Assembly (NCBI RefSeq): GCF_006385595.1
Contig: NZ_CP041046.1
Span: forward strand, 1,240,001 to 1,304,000
Length of the DNA stretch: 64,000 bases
Source: Luteibacter pinisoli
GTDB taxonomy: Bacteria; Pseudomonadota; Gammaproteobacteria; Xanthomonadales; Rhodanobacteraceae
Direction of reading: 5' to 3'
The notes beneath the pieces were generated by a model. It worked only from the letters and a program-made list of their open reading frames with translations, was not told the DNA's origin and did no database searches. Positions 25,196 to 32,979 of the stretch are shown here, one piece after another (the first letter of the stretch is position 1; each line of letters begins with the position of its first letter). Both the position numbers and the translations under genes were made by a program.

Positions 25196-25764
25196 GGGGC
25201 CCACGCACTCACGATGTCGTCGTACGACGGACGGTCGCGTTCCGGCGCGTCCATCGACGGTGTGCCGATGTGGATGAAACCGATGACGTGTTCGTGCTTC
25301 TTCATGCCCAGCAGCTTCGCCACGTCGCGGTCGTACGCGGCCCAGCCGGTGAGCCACTGCGCGCCGAAGCCGAGTGCCTGCGCGCCGAGCAGCAGGTTGT
25401 AGGCCACGCAGCCGGCGGTGAGGTTCTGCTCCAGCTCGGGCACCTTGCTGTCGCCGTCGATCCGGGCGGAGACCACCAGCACCAGGGGCGCGTGCTCGTA
25501 GCGGCGCTGCTCTTTCTCGCGCTTGGCCTCGGAAAGGTCGGGGTTGGCTTCCACCGCCATGCGGGCCAGTTCGCGGCCAAACGCCTGCTTGGCGTTGCCC
25601 TGCAGGATGCGGATGCGGAAGGGTTCGAGCTTGCCGTGGTCGGGCACGCGTAGGGCCGCCTCGATGAGGTGGCGCAGCGTGGCGGGGTCGGGGCCGGGTT
25701 CGCCGAGCTGGCGCGAAGGCACGGAGCGGCGGGCGTTCAGGACATCCAGGGTGGGGTGCTTCAT
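25192..25764 (-). CDS. Nitroreductase family protein (YdjA-like)
   Basis: An FMN-dependent NAD(P)H oxidoreductase of about 190 residues. It starts MKHPTLDVLNARRSVPSRQL, with the RRS motif binding FMN phosphate, then AALRVPDHGKLEPFRIRIL, and AGCVAYNLLLGAQALGFGAQWLTGWAAYD near the C-terminal third; the end GFIHIGTPS resembles the usual GxxxIG. An ATG three codons upstream (25773) is also possible. Small single-domain nitroreductases of this kind reduce nitro groups or quinones; the natural substrate is unknown. The stop overlaps the exonuclease start by 4 bp. Confidence 0.9.
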   Translation of the reverse strand: MKHPTLDVLNARRSVPSRQLGEPGPDPATLRHLIEAALRVPDHGKLEPFRIRILQGNAKQAFGRELARMAVEANPDLSEAKREKEQRRYEHAPLVLVVSARIDGDSKVPELEQNLTAGCVAYNLLLGAQALGFGAQWLTGWAAYDRDVAKLLGMKKHEHVIGFIHIGTPSMDAPERDRPSYDDIVSAWAP

Positions 25765-25789
25765 GCCCACCATTCTAGCCGACCGCTGG

Positions 25790-26347
25790 TTAGCGGTCGT
25801 GCGGCGGCGGGGGCGGCGGCAGCGCGTCGTTGGGGCCCAGGTGGTCCAGCGCCTGTTTGCGCTGCTCCGGCGTCTGGTTGCGCCACTGCTCCACCAGCGC
25901 GCGGCGCTGGTCCGGCGGCAGCTGGCGGAAGCGCTCGAAGGCGTCGTGCAGCTTCTGCCGCTGGTCCGGGGTCAGGTCGTTGAATTTCTGCTGGTTACGG
26001 CGCGCCTCGGCGCGCTCTTCCGGCGTCATCTGCTGCCAGTGGATGATCCGCGCACGGATCTCCGCGCGGCGGTCAGCCGGCAGTTTCTGCCAGCGCGCGG
26101 CCTTTTCCAGCATCCGCGACTGGCGCTGCGGCGGGAACGTGTCCCAGTCCTTTGCCAGCGGCGACAGGATGTCCTGCTCGTCTGGCGTGAGCTGGCGCCA
26201 CGGACGCGGCGGCGGCAGCGGGCGGTCATCGCGGCCGTCCGGGCCGTGGCCGGCGGACGACGGCGGCGGTGGCGCGGACTGGGCCAGCGCGGCGAGCGGG
26301 GCGGCCAGGATCAGTGCGGTAGCAAGATGGAAAGCGAGGCGGCGCAT
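25790..26347 (-). CDS. DUF3106 exported protein
   Basis: A 185-residue protein starting MRRLAFHLATALILAAPLAALA, a clear signal peptide. The mature part has four or more short repeats of the type WRQLTPDEQDILSPL, WQKLPADRRAEI, WQQMTPEERAEAR, FNDLTPDQRQKL, FRQLPPDQRRAL and WRNQTPEQRKQAL, which define DUF3106. Such helical repeats resemble periplasmic CpxP/Spy-like adaptors, but the function is not established. It is the last gene of the sigma factor operon, 5 bp after the preceding stop. The Pro-rich N and C ends (PPPPSS, PPPPPP) are typical. Confidence 0.88.
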   Translation of the reverse strand: MRRLAFHLATALILAAPLAALAQSAPPPPSSAGHGPDGRDDRPLPPPRPWRQLTPDEQDILSPLAKDWDTFPPQRQSRMLEKAARWQKLPADRRAEIRARIIHWQQMTPEERAEARRNQQKFNDLTPDQRQKLHDAFERFRQLPPDQRRALVEQWRNQTPEQRKQALDHLGPNDALPPPPPPHDR

Positions 26348-26352
26348 GGAGG

Positions 26353-26733
26353 TCACTTGTTGTCCCGTGCCTGGCCGTCGTTGTACGCGAGCCAGCTGTA
26401 GAACTGCAGGTCCTGGTAGAGCGACGGATCGGTGACGTCCGCATCCGGCGGAAGATCGTTCGGGTCGCTGACGTCGACGGTCTGCACCGTGGCCGGCGCT
26501 TCGGCGGTGGGCCCGCCCAGGGGCTGCCATACCATCAGCGAGGCCAGGGCCACCACGGCGAAGGCGCTGGCCGGGATCAGGATCCGGCGGGCAGCGGAAT
26601 GCGGGGTCGGGCCGGCCAGCGCGGTACGGCGGGCCGCACGCAGGCGGCCGGCGGTCACCGGGTCCACGTCGCGGCTGGCGCGCAGGTAAAGCTCCCGCGC
26701 CCGGCGTTCGAGTTCATGATCGTGATGGCTCAT
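26353..26733 (-). CDS. Short single-pass membrane protein next to the ECF sigma factor
   Basis: 126 residues from the ATG at 26733, whose first bases overlap the sigma factor stop (ATGA). An N-terminal charged helix (HELERRARELYLRASRDVDPVTAGRLRAARRTAL) precedes one membrane segment near 48-68 (ILIPASAFAVVALASLMVW) and an acidic C-terminal part ending in DPSLYQDLQFYSWLAYNDGQ. The layout, a cytoplasmic helix, one helix through the membrane and a periplasmic tail, is that of DUF3619-like or small anti-sigma proteins. No zinc-binding HxxxCxxC motif is present. An anti-sigma role is inferred from position only. Confidence 0.72.
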   Translation of the reverse strand: MSHHDHELERRARELYLRASRDVDPVTAGRLRAARRTALAGPTPHSAARRILIPASAFAVVALASLMVWQPLGGPTAEAPATVQTVDVSDPNDLPPDADVTDPSLYQDLQFYSWLAYNDGQARDNK

Positions 26734-27353
26734 CGCCATGCCTCCAGTTGCCCGCGCAGCGCATGCATCGCGCGCGAAAGATGTGTCTTGACGCTACCGT
26801 CGGAGCAGCCCATCGCTGCCGCTGTTTCCGCCACGTCCAGGCCTTCCATGATGCGGAAGGTGAACGCTTCACGCTGGCGCCGGGGAAGGTTGCGTACCGC
26901 CTGCACGATGTCCGTGAATGCCTGGGAATCCTGCAGGCGCGCCGACGGGTCGGGTGCGTCGTCCGCGGGTTCCCACGCCGGCAGTTCCGCGCCGTCGTCG
27001 TCGTGTCCACCGCCAATCCAGCCCACCACGATCGAGCGCACCTTGCGGCGGCGCTGCAGATCGACGATGCGCCGGCGCAGGATGCCCCAGAACAGCGGGG
27101 TCCATTCCTGGGCGGGTTTGTCGCCGTAATGCCGGACCAGGCGCATCATCGCGTCCTGCACCGCGTCCAGCGCGTCGTCGCGGTTGCCGAGGTGGATCTC
27201 GGCCATCCGCCACGCCCGGCGCTCGATCGCCGCGAGGAAGGCATCCATGCTGGCAGGGACGTCGCGCAGGTCCTCAAGGGAGGCACTGTCGAGCGCGAGC
27301 GAGCCGCTCACGGCTTTCTCCGCGTCGTCGGTCTTGCCATCCTCGTGCTCCAT
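26730..27353 (-). CDS. ECF RNA polymerase sigma factor
   Basis: 207 residues from the ATG at 27353 (a GTG at 27368 is an alternative). Region 2 reads RRAWRMAEIHLGNRDDALDAVQDAMMRLVRHYGDKPAQEWTPLFWGILRRRIVDLQRRR; region 4 reads LPRRQREAFTFRIMEGLDVAETAAAMGCSDGSVKTHLSRAMHALR, a helix-turn-helix for the -35 element. The central linker is acidic and unusually long (GGHDDDGAELPAWEPADDAPDPSA). It is followed, with 4-bp overlap, by the small membrane protein and the DUF3106 gene, an operon layout known in xanthomonads. The signal it answers to is unknown. Confidence 0.93.
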   Translation of the reverse strand: MEHEDGKTDDAEKAVSGSLALDSASLEDLRDVPASMDAFLAAIERRAWRMAEIHLGNRDDALDAVQDAMMRLVRHYGDKPAQEWTPLFWGILRRRIVDLQRRRKVRSIVVGWIGGGHDDDGAELPAWEPADDAPDPSARLQDSQAFTDIVQAVRNLPRRQREAFTFRIMEGLDVAETAAAMGCSDGSVKTHLSRAMHALRGQLEAWR

Positions 27354-27360
27354 ACGGCCT

Positions 27361-27449
27361 GGTTTCACCCCGGTAAACGCGGTCGGCGACCGCTGGTTGA
27401 CTCGCTGCCGTTGCGTATCTTCCCGCCGGGGCCTTTACCCGGTGTGAAG
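27361..27449. repeat. imperfect inverted repeat flanking the sigma gene 5' end
   Basis: TTTCACCCCGGTAAAC at 27361-27376 and CTTTACCCGGTGTGAAG at 27433-27449 are near reverse complements (TTCAC-CC-GGTAAA in common) separated by 56 bp. The right copy touches the stop of the upstream membrane protein gene. It may be a sigma/regulator site pair or a long hairpin in the leader. Confidence 0.3.
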
Positions 27450-27890
27450 TTACCCACGGCGGCGGCCCAGCGGCCAGGCCACGAGGGCGGCCAGCACGGC
27501 GCCGGCGAGGTACAGGGCGAGGTCCGCCGGGCCCAGCGCCAGGTGGGCCAGGGACAGCAGCATGGCGGGGCCGGCGTCGGCAAGCGACTGGGCGAAGCCC
27601 ACGCCCATCATCCCGGCGATGGTGGCGGCCGCCACCAGGCAGCCGACGTAGACGGAGGCCAGCAGGGTGGCGCCCGCGGCCAGCAGGGCACCCGGCACGC
27701 CCTCGAAGCGCAGCCAGCGGCGGACGACGTAGCCCAGGCCCCAGCCCACGGGCAGGGCCAGGGCGGGCAGGGCCCGGCCAAACATCATCGAGGGCACCAT
27801 CCAGGTGGCGCCGGCGGCAAAGCCGAACAGCAGGGCGCCAAGCAGGCCGATGAAGAGGTTGGTGAGGCGGCGCAAGGGGCTAGCCGCCAT
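27450..27890 (-). CDS. Small multi-pass membrane protein, unknown function
   Basis: 146 residues from the ATG at 27890 (MAASPLRRLTNLFIGLLG); an upstream ATG at 27941 would add 17 residues. Four hydrophobic segments are visible at about 10-30, 38-50, 62-85 and 118-140, rich in Ala, Gly and Leu, with an RRRWLRFEG-like basic loop between. It does not match a family I can name. It is 81 bp upstream of the sigma gene on the same strand and could be cotranscribed, or independent. Confidence 0.65.
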   Translation of the reverse strand: MAASPLRRLTNLFIGLLGALLFGFAAGATWMVPSMMFGRALPALALPVGWGLGYVVRRWLRFEGVPGALLAAGATLLASVYVGCLVAAATIAGMMGVGFAQSLADAGPAMLLSLAHLALGPADLALYLAGAVLAALVAWPLGRRRG

Positions 27891-28009
27891 GGCACGGATT
27901 CGGAAGACGCATGGGAGCCGGGGTGTGGGGAACGCCTGCATGATAGCGGGCCGTGCGCCTACGCGCTCTTGAGGGTTGGCCCGGTTGCCCAAACCTTCCG
28001 GGGTGGATG

Positions 28010-28039
28010 CTGACCGTCGGGACCCGACGGGCGCATAAT
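28010..28039 (+). promoter_or_regulatory. candidate sufT promoter with palindrome in the spacer
   Basis: CTGACC (28010-28015) and CATAAT (28034-28039) are 18 bp apart. The spacer region holds CCGTCGG (28014-28020) and CCGACGG (28024-28030), a perfect 7-bp inverted repeat with a 3-base gap, well placed for a repressor. No known Fe-S regulator consensus (IscR) is matched. Confidence 0.4.
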
Positions 28040-28080
28040 TGACTACTTTGCGGCCCGCGGGCCGCCTCCACAGGACACCC

Positions 28081-28638
28081 ATGAGCGGTTTCAGCCTCAG
28101 CAGCGAGCCCTTCACCCTCGAGCGCGACTGCGCGGCCGTCATGGTCCCGCAGGGCGAAACGGTGACGCTCCCGGCCGGCCAGGTCGGTTACATCACCCAG
28201 GCCCTGGGTGGCAGCTTCACCGTTTACGTGGAAGGCAACCTGTTCCGCATCGCCGGCAACGACGCCGACGCGCTCGGCAAGGAGCCGCCGCGCCCGATCG
28301 AACTGCCCGACGACGCGTCGGACGACGACGTCGAAAAGCTCGTGTGGCAGCAGCTGCGTACCTGCTTCGATCCGGAAATCCCGATCAACGTGGTGGAGCT
28401 CGGCCTCGTCTACGACGTGAGCCTGGAACACAGCGACGAAGGCAGCCGCAAGGCCTACGTGAAAATGACCCTGACCGCGCCGGGTTGCGGCATGGGCGAC
28501 ATCCTGGTGGACGATGTCCGCACCAAGCTGGAGCTCATTCCCACGGTGATGGAAGCCGATGTCGACCTGGTGTTCGATCCGCCCTGGAACCAGTCGATGA
28601 TGTCGGACGCGGCGAAGCTCGAAACGGGCATGCTCTGA
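28081..28638 (+). CDS. sufT: Fe-S cluster assembly protein SufT
   Basis: 185 residues. The N-terminal half (FTLERDCAAVMVPQGETVTLPAGQVGYITQALGGSFTVYVEGNLFRI) is the SufT-specific beta domain; the C-terminal half is a MIP18/DUF59 domain with CFDPEIPINVVELGLVYDV and TAPGCGMGDILVDDV, including the conserved DPE and the TxPGC cysteine. SufT proteins help mature Fe-S enzymes under high demand. In many bacteria sufT ends a suf operon; here it stands alone between a divergent membrane gene and a convergent DUF4279 gene. Start ATG at 28081 agrees with the family start. Confidence 0.93.
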   Translation: MSGFSLSSEPFTLERDCAAVMVPQGETVTLPAGQVGYITQALGGSFTVYVEGNLFRIAGNDADALGKEPPRPIELPDDASDDDVEKLVWQQLRTCFDPEIPINVVELGLVYDVSLEHSDEGSRKAYVKMTLTAPGCGMGDILVDDVRTKLELIPTVMEADVDLVFDPPWNQSMMSDAAKLETGML

Positions 28639-28657
28639 ACGGGCGTGCCCTGATCGC

Positions 28658-29098
28658 TCAGAACTCACGCAGTTCCACGCTGCACGCCGCGTTGTAGGAC
28701 GCCATCGCCGCGATGGTGGCTGGCGCCGCGTGCAGCACCGGCAGGTGGCCCGGCGCCACGCGCACGTCCAGGCACACATGCGCATCGAGCTCCAGCGCGC
28801 GGATCGCCTCGATGATGGCATCGCGCTGCGGCGCCAGGCGCAGCAGCAATTCGCTGATCGCCGTATCCACCGAGTAACTCCGCTGCGCTGGCAGCGTGAC
28901 GCTCCAGCCGTAGGCGCGGCGGGTCTGCGCCTGGCCTTCTTCGGCGTCGCCCTTCTGCCAGCTCTGTGCCCCCTCGATGCCGAAGTCGCCGATGAAATGG
29001 TCGAGCAGGTGGCGTTCGGAAGTAAGCCGGAATGACGCGCTTACCAGCGGGGTGCGCTGGGCCAGGTCGGCGTCGATGTCGAGCATGCTGGTGGCCAT
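28658..29098 (-). CDS. DUF4279 domain protein
   Basis: 146 residues from the ATG at 29098, preceded by AAAGGGGA. The text RTPLVSASFRLTSERHLLDHFIGDFGIEGAQSWQKGD and TRRAYGWSVTLPAQRSYSVDTAISELLLRLAPQRDAI is the DUF4279 pattern, thought to be linked to immunity or small-molecule proteins in some contexts but without proven function. It converges on sufT with a 19-bp gap and is divergent from the M4 protease. No signal peptide or membrane segment is visible. Confidence 0.8.
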   Translation of the reverse strand: MATSMLDIDADLAQRTPLVSASFRLTSERHLLDHFIGDFGIEGAQSWQKGDAEEGQAQTRRAYGWSVTLPAQRSYSVDTAISELLLRLAPQRDAIIEAIRALELDAHVCLDVRVAPGHLPVLHAAPATIAAMASYNAACSVELREF

Positions 29099-29144
29099 TC
29101 CGTTCCCCTTTGCCGTTTCGTGCATAGCATCGCGTTTTTTCACG

Positions 29145-29164
29145 ACCTAGGGAAACCCCTAGGT
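29145..29164. promoter_or_regulatory. perfect 8-bp inverted repeat with CTAG cores
   Basis: ACCTAGGG (29145-29152), loop AAAC, CCCTAGGT (29157-29164). CTAG is rare in proteobacterial DNA, so two copies in one perfect repeat are notable. It lies 47 bp before the DUF4279 gene start and 164 bp before the M4 protease, in the divergent promoter region. An exact TTGACA at 29191-29196 follows, without a good -10 at 17 bp. Operator function is inferred. Confidence 0.4.
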
Positions 29165-29327
29165 AGTCGACCGTGAATTCTTGCGATAGGTTGACAAGGA
29201 CTTTCGGCTTCAGGGGGCCGCGAGTCACACGGGCATTCGCGCCACGGCGCGAAATCATCATCGTTCGGAATGTGGTCCACCACGGCCGCAATGGCTTCGT
29301 GTTGCCCATTCCCGGAGGAGGAACGTA

Positions 29328-31169
29328 ATGGCACATCATGTTCACCTGAAACTCCTGGCGGCCGCTGTCGGTATCGCCGCCACCTCGGTTGCCTCGGCGG
29401 CCACCGAGCAGGCCTTGCGCGCACAGAACCTGGGGGCCGCGCCGGCCAGCCAGCTGGCCACGAAGCTGGGCCTTTCAGCCGACAACGCGTTTGTCGCGAA
29501 AAACGCGCTGCCCACCGTCACGGGCACGCAAACCGTACGCATGCAGCAGACCTTCAAGGGCGTGCCGGTGTACGGCCGCAGCCTCGCCGTGGAGCAGGAT
29601 GCGCAGGGCAATGCGCTGGTCGCCAACGGTGTCGTCTCATCAGACCTCCAGGTTGACCTGGCGTCGGTGACGCCGAAGCTCGACCAGGCCGCGGCGGTCG
29701 CCCTGCTCGTACGCCAGGGCACTACCCTGCGCAGTGCGGCGGTGAAGCCGGAAAACCCCAAGGCCGATCTCTACGTGTACCCGGTGGACGGTGCGCCTGC
29801 GCGCCTGGTCTACCTCACCTCGTTCTTCAACGGCGGTGACCAGCCGACGCGCCCGACGGCGATCATCGACGCCAACACCGGCGAAGTGATCAAGCAGTGG
29901 GAAGGCCTGACCCACGTCGATGCCACCGGCCCCGGCGGCAACGGCAAGACCGGCCAGTACACCTGGGGTGCCAACGGCCTGCCGGCGTTGAACGTCACCC
30001 AGTCGGGCACCTCGTGTTCGATGCAGAACGCCAACGTCAAAACCTACAACATGAAGAAGGCGACCTCCGGCAGCGGCACGCTGTGGACGTTCACCTGCTT
30101 CAACTCCACCGGTGATGCGGTGAATGGCGGCTTTGGCCCGATCAACGATGCGCACCACTTCGGTGGCGTCGTGCATGACATGTACAACGCCTACACCGGT
30201 GCGCCGCCGCTGAACCAGGTGCTGGTGATGAAGGTGCATTACGGTTCCAGCTACGAGAACGCCTTCTGGGACGGCACCTCGATGACCTTCGGTGACGGTG
30301 CGAGCACCTTCTATCCGCTGGTCGCACTGGACGTCACCTCGCACGAAATCAGCCACGGCTTTACCGAACAGCACTCCAACCTGGAGTACGACGGCCAGTC
30401 GGGCGGCATGAACGAAGCCTATTCGGATATCGCCGGTGAAGCGGCCGAGTACTACGACCGCGGCACCAACGATTTCCTCGTGGGTGCGGATATCGTCAAG
30501 GCGAGTGCCGGCATCGGTACCGCGCTGCGCTACATGTGCAACCCGCCGCAGGATGGTGGTTCGATCGGTAACGCGTCGGACTACTACAACGGCCTCGACG
30601 TGCATTACTCCTCCGGTGTGTACAACAAGGCGTTCTGCCTGCTGGCGAAAACCAGCGGATGGGACACGGTGAAGGCGTTCAAGGCGTTCTCCCGCGCCGA
30701 TGCCATCTACTGGACCGCGACGTCGACGTTCAACACCGGTTCGTGCGGTGTGGCCAGCGCGGCAACGGACCTCGGCTACTCGGCCACGGATGTCGCGGCT
30801 GCGTTTAGCCAGGTGGGCGTGACCTGCTCCACCGGCGGCGGTGGCGGCACCGGTGGTACTGCGCTGCAGAACGGCACGGCCAAGACCGGCCTCGCCGGCA
30901 CCTCGGGCCAGGAGCTGAGCTACACCGTCACGGTGGCGGCTGGGGCGAAGAACCTTGTCATCGCTACCAGCGGTGGCACCGGTGATGCGGACCTGTACGT
31001 GAAGTTCGGTTCCGCGCCGACCACCTCCAGCTACAACTGCCGCCCGTACAAGACCGGCAACGCCGAGTCGTGCAGCTTCGCGACGACCCAGGCCGGTACG
31101 TACTACGTGAAGGTGCGCGGTTACTCCACGTTCTCGGGCGTTTCGCTCAAGGCCACCTGGACGCCGTAA
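29328..31169 (+). CDS. Secreted M4 (thermolysin-like) metalloprotease with PPC domain
   Basis: 613 residues. A signal peptide (about 1-24, ending ASAA) leads into FTP and PepSY prodomains (KLGLSADNAFVAKNALPTVTGTQTVRMQQTFKGVPVYGRSLAVEQD). The catalytic domain carries HEISH at 339-343, the third zinc ligand Glu363 (GGMNEAYSD, 20 after His343), and the later YYNGLDVHYSSGVYNKAF with the thermolysin-type catalytic His. After a Gly-rich linker (GGGGGTGG) there is a bacterial pre-peptidase C-terminal domain (about 525-610), which is often cleaved after secretion. GGAGGAGG lies just before the start. It is probably exported by type II secretion. Confidence 0.96.
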   Translation: MAHHVHLKLLAAAVGIAATSVASAATEQALRAQNLGAAPASQLATKLGLSADNAFVAKNALPTVTGTQTVRMQQTFKGVPVYGRSLAVEQDAQGNALVANGVVSSDLQVDLASVTPKLDQAAAVALLVRQGTTLRSAAVKPENPKADLYVYPVDGAPARLVYLTSFFNGGDQPTRPTAIIDANTGEVIKQWEGLTHVDATGPGGNGKTGQYTWGANGLPALNVTQSGTSCSMQNANVKTYNMKKATSGSGTLWTFTCFNSTGDAVNGGFGPINDAHHFGGVVHDMYNAYTGAPPLNQVLVMKVHYGSSYENAFWDGTSMTFGDGASTFYPLVALDVTSHEISHGFTEQHSNLEYDGQSGGMNEAYSDIAGEAAEYYDRGTNDFLVGADIVKASAGIGTALRYMCNPPQDGGSIGNASDYYNGLDVHYSSGVYNKAFCLLAKTSGWDTVKAFKAFSRADAIYWTATSTFNTGSCGVASAATDLGYSATDVAAAFSQVGVTCSTGGGGGTGGTALQNGTAKTGLAGTSGQELSYTVTVAAGAKNLVIATSGGTGDADLYVKFGSAPTTSSYNCRPYKTGNAESCSFATTQAGTYYVKVRGYSTFSGVSLKATWTP

Positions 31170-31196
31170 ACCTCGCTGCATCGTGTCACTCCCAGA

Positions 31197-31230
31197 GAAA
31201 GGGCCAGGCCAACACCTGGCCCTTTCTTTT
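31197..31230 (+). terminator. Rho-independent terminator after the M4 protease
   Basis: GAAAGGGCCAGG (31197-31208) and CCTGGCCCTTTC (31215-31226) form a perfect 12-bp stem with a 6-base loop, followed by TTTT, 28 bp after the stop. Confidence 0.92.
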
Positions 31231-31653
31231 GGTTCTTCGCGCATTACTTGCGCCGCCGCACGCCTTTCGCGCCGAGCGGGACATCGGCGTCGGGAGCGGG
31301 AAGACCCTTGTGTCCGCCAGACGCGGACCTTCGGACCGGGCCGTAGGTGCCCGTGTCGCAGAGATCATTACGTTACGCGGCCCTCCGCTTATGTCGGCCC
31401 CAAGGGCCTGACCACCCGCGACTTCCTGAACCCATCGGGCGTGTGGCGGCGAAGCCGCATGAGACACGCATTCGCCCTGCGAATGAACATGATCTATTGC
31501 CTGGCCTCCGATATTCCGCGATGACTTTCTTTTGTAGGGCGGACCCTGCGCGCGACGCCGTTCGCGATGACATCCCAAAGCGGGCGTGACCCACTACACC
31601 CGATTCGCATGCGCCCCTAGCGTGGACTTCTCCCTACCGGAAGGACGCGCACC
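31231..31653. other. 423-bp gap without a recognisable gene; REP-like stretch
   Basis: Between two secreted protease genes; frames through it give only low-complexity or shadow-like text. Around 31533-31575 the sequence TGTAGGGCGGACCCTGCGCG and the following bases resemble the GTAGGAGCGCACCC..GCGCG repetitive extragenic elements common in Pseudomonas and Rhodanobacteraceae, but with imperfect arms. The segment from about 31590 to 31653 should hold the promoter of the S8 protease; GGAAGGA at 31639-31645 is its ribosome site. Confidence 0.4.
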
Positions 31654-32979
31654 ATGCATCGACGCTACGTTTTCGCCTGCCTCGCCCTGCTCATCACCCT
31701 CCCCACGCAGGCCGCCACCCGCTTCATCGTCCGCTTCGCCGACGCCGCCTCCGCGCACGCGGCGACGCAACCCGACCCGGCGCCATCCCGGCGCAAGCGC
31801 GACGTCGACCCCGGCCAGCCACGCCATGTGGCCACGCTGGCTACCGGCGCTTCGGTGTTCGACGTCGACGACGGTAATCCCGCGCACTTCGTGCGCTTCC
31901 CGGGAGTCGTCAGCGTGGAGGAAGATCGCCTCGTGCGGCCGCTTGCCCTGCCTGATCCGCTGTACGGCAGGCAGTGGCACCTGCACGACGCGCGGGCGGG
32001 CATCGACGCCGAGAAGGCATGGCCCTACACGCAAGGCGAGGGCGCGGTGATCGCGGTGCTCGATTCGGGCAGCACGCCGCATCCCGAGCTGGATGGCCAG
32101 TTGCTGCCGGGCTACGACTTCGTCAGCGACGCGTCGCGTGCACGCGATGGTGACGGCCGTGACCCGGATCCGACCGACGAAGGCGACTGGGAGGATCCGG
32201 GTGATTGCGGTCGTCGTACCGGTTCGCGTTCCTCGTGGCATGGGACGCACGTGATGGCGCTGGCTGCCGCGCGGCGTGGAAACCGGTTGGGCGTGGTCGG
32301 CACGGCGCCGGCGGCCAAACTGCTCCCCGTGCGGGTGTTGGCGACGTGCGGTGGGTATCTGTCGGACGTCATCGATGCCGTGGCGTGGGCCTCGGGCGGT
32401 GAGGTGCAAGGGGTGCCGCCGGTCGCGCGCCGGGCCGACGTCATCAACCTGAGTCTCGGCGTTGCTGGCAGCTGCGGCGCCGCGCTGGGCGATGCCGTGG
32501 CGCAGGCGCGTTCACGCGGGGTCGTGGTGGTGGCGGCGGCAGGTAACGAAGGCGTGGCCGCGTCAGGCATGGCGCCCGCGAATTGCGCGGGCGTCATCAG
32601 CGTGGGGGCGCTGGACCGGCAGGGATGGCAGGCGTGGTACAGCAACCACGGTGGTGGCGTGACGCTGGCGGCACCGGGAGGCTCGCTGTCCGGCCTGCGC
32701 ACGGATGACATGTTGTCTGCCGTTGACCAGGGCGCGCGTATTCGCTGGCGCAGTGTCTTCGGCTACCTGGCGGGTACATCGATGGCGGCGCCGCTGGTCA
32801 GCGGCGTCGTCGCGCTGATGCGCTCGGCCGATCCGCGCCTGAGCGCGGATGACGTCACGCGGCATCTCGTGGACAACGCACGCCCGGCGCGCTGCCCGCG
32901 CGGCTGCGGCGCGGGCTTGCTTGATGCCGGCGCCACGCTCGACGCCGTCGTCCAGGAGCGCGGGGGTGAAGCGCTTTAG
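31654..32979 (+). CDS. Secreted S8 (subtilisin-like) serine protease
   Basis: 441 residues with a signal peptide (about 1-20, ending TQA) and an inhibitor-like prosegment (RFIVRFAD...FVRFPGVVSVEED). The triad is Asp137 (VLDSGSTPHPEL), His196 (SWHGTHV) and Ser376 (LAGTSMAAP), with oxyanion Asn298 (AAGNEG). Six cysteines sit in loops, as in xanthomonad proteases of this group. There is no C-terminal P or PPC domain. It acts outside the cell. The stop overlaps the convergent asparaginase-like gene by 3 bp, and a 16-bp palindrome (ACCGCTTCGAAGCGGT, 32980-32995) follows. Confidence 0.95.
   Translation: MHRRYVFACLALLITLPTQAATRFIVRFADAASAHAATQPDPAPSRRKRDVDPGQPRHVATLATGASVFDVDDGNPAHFVRFPGVVSVEEDRLVRPLALPDPLYGRQWHLHDARAGIDAEKAWPYTQGEGAVIAVLDSGSTPHPELDGQLLPGYDFVSDASRARDGDGRDPDPTDEGDWEDPGDCGRRTGSRSSWHGTHVMALAAARRGNRLGVVGTAPAAKLLPVRVLATCGGYLSDVIDAVAWASGGEVQGVPPVARRADVINLSLGVAGSCGAALGDAVAQARSRGVVVVAAAGNEGVAASGMAPANCAGVISVGALDRQGWQAWYSNHGGGVTLAAPGGSLSGLRTDDMLSAVDQGARIRWRSVFGYLAGTSMAAPLVSGVVALMRSADPRLSADDVTRHLVDNARPARCPRGCGAGLLDAGATLDAVVQERGGEAL

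Noticed and set aside
31186..31578. 130-codon frame between the two protease genes
   Set aside because: Starts inside the terminator complement, no ribosome site, no motif; treated as noncoding.
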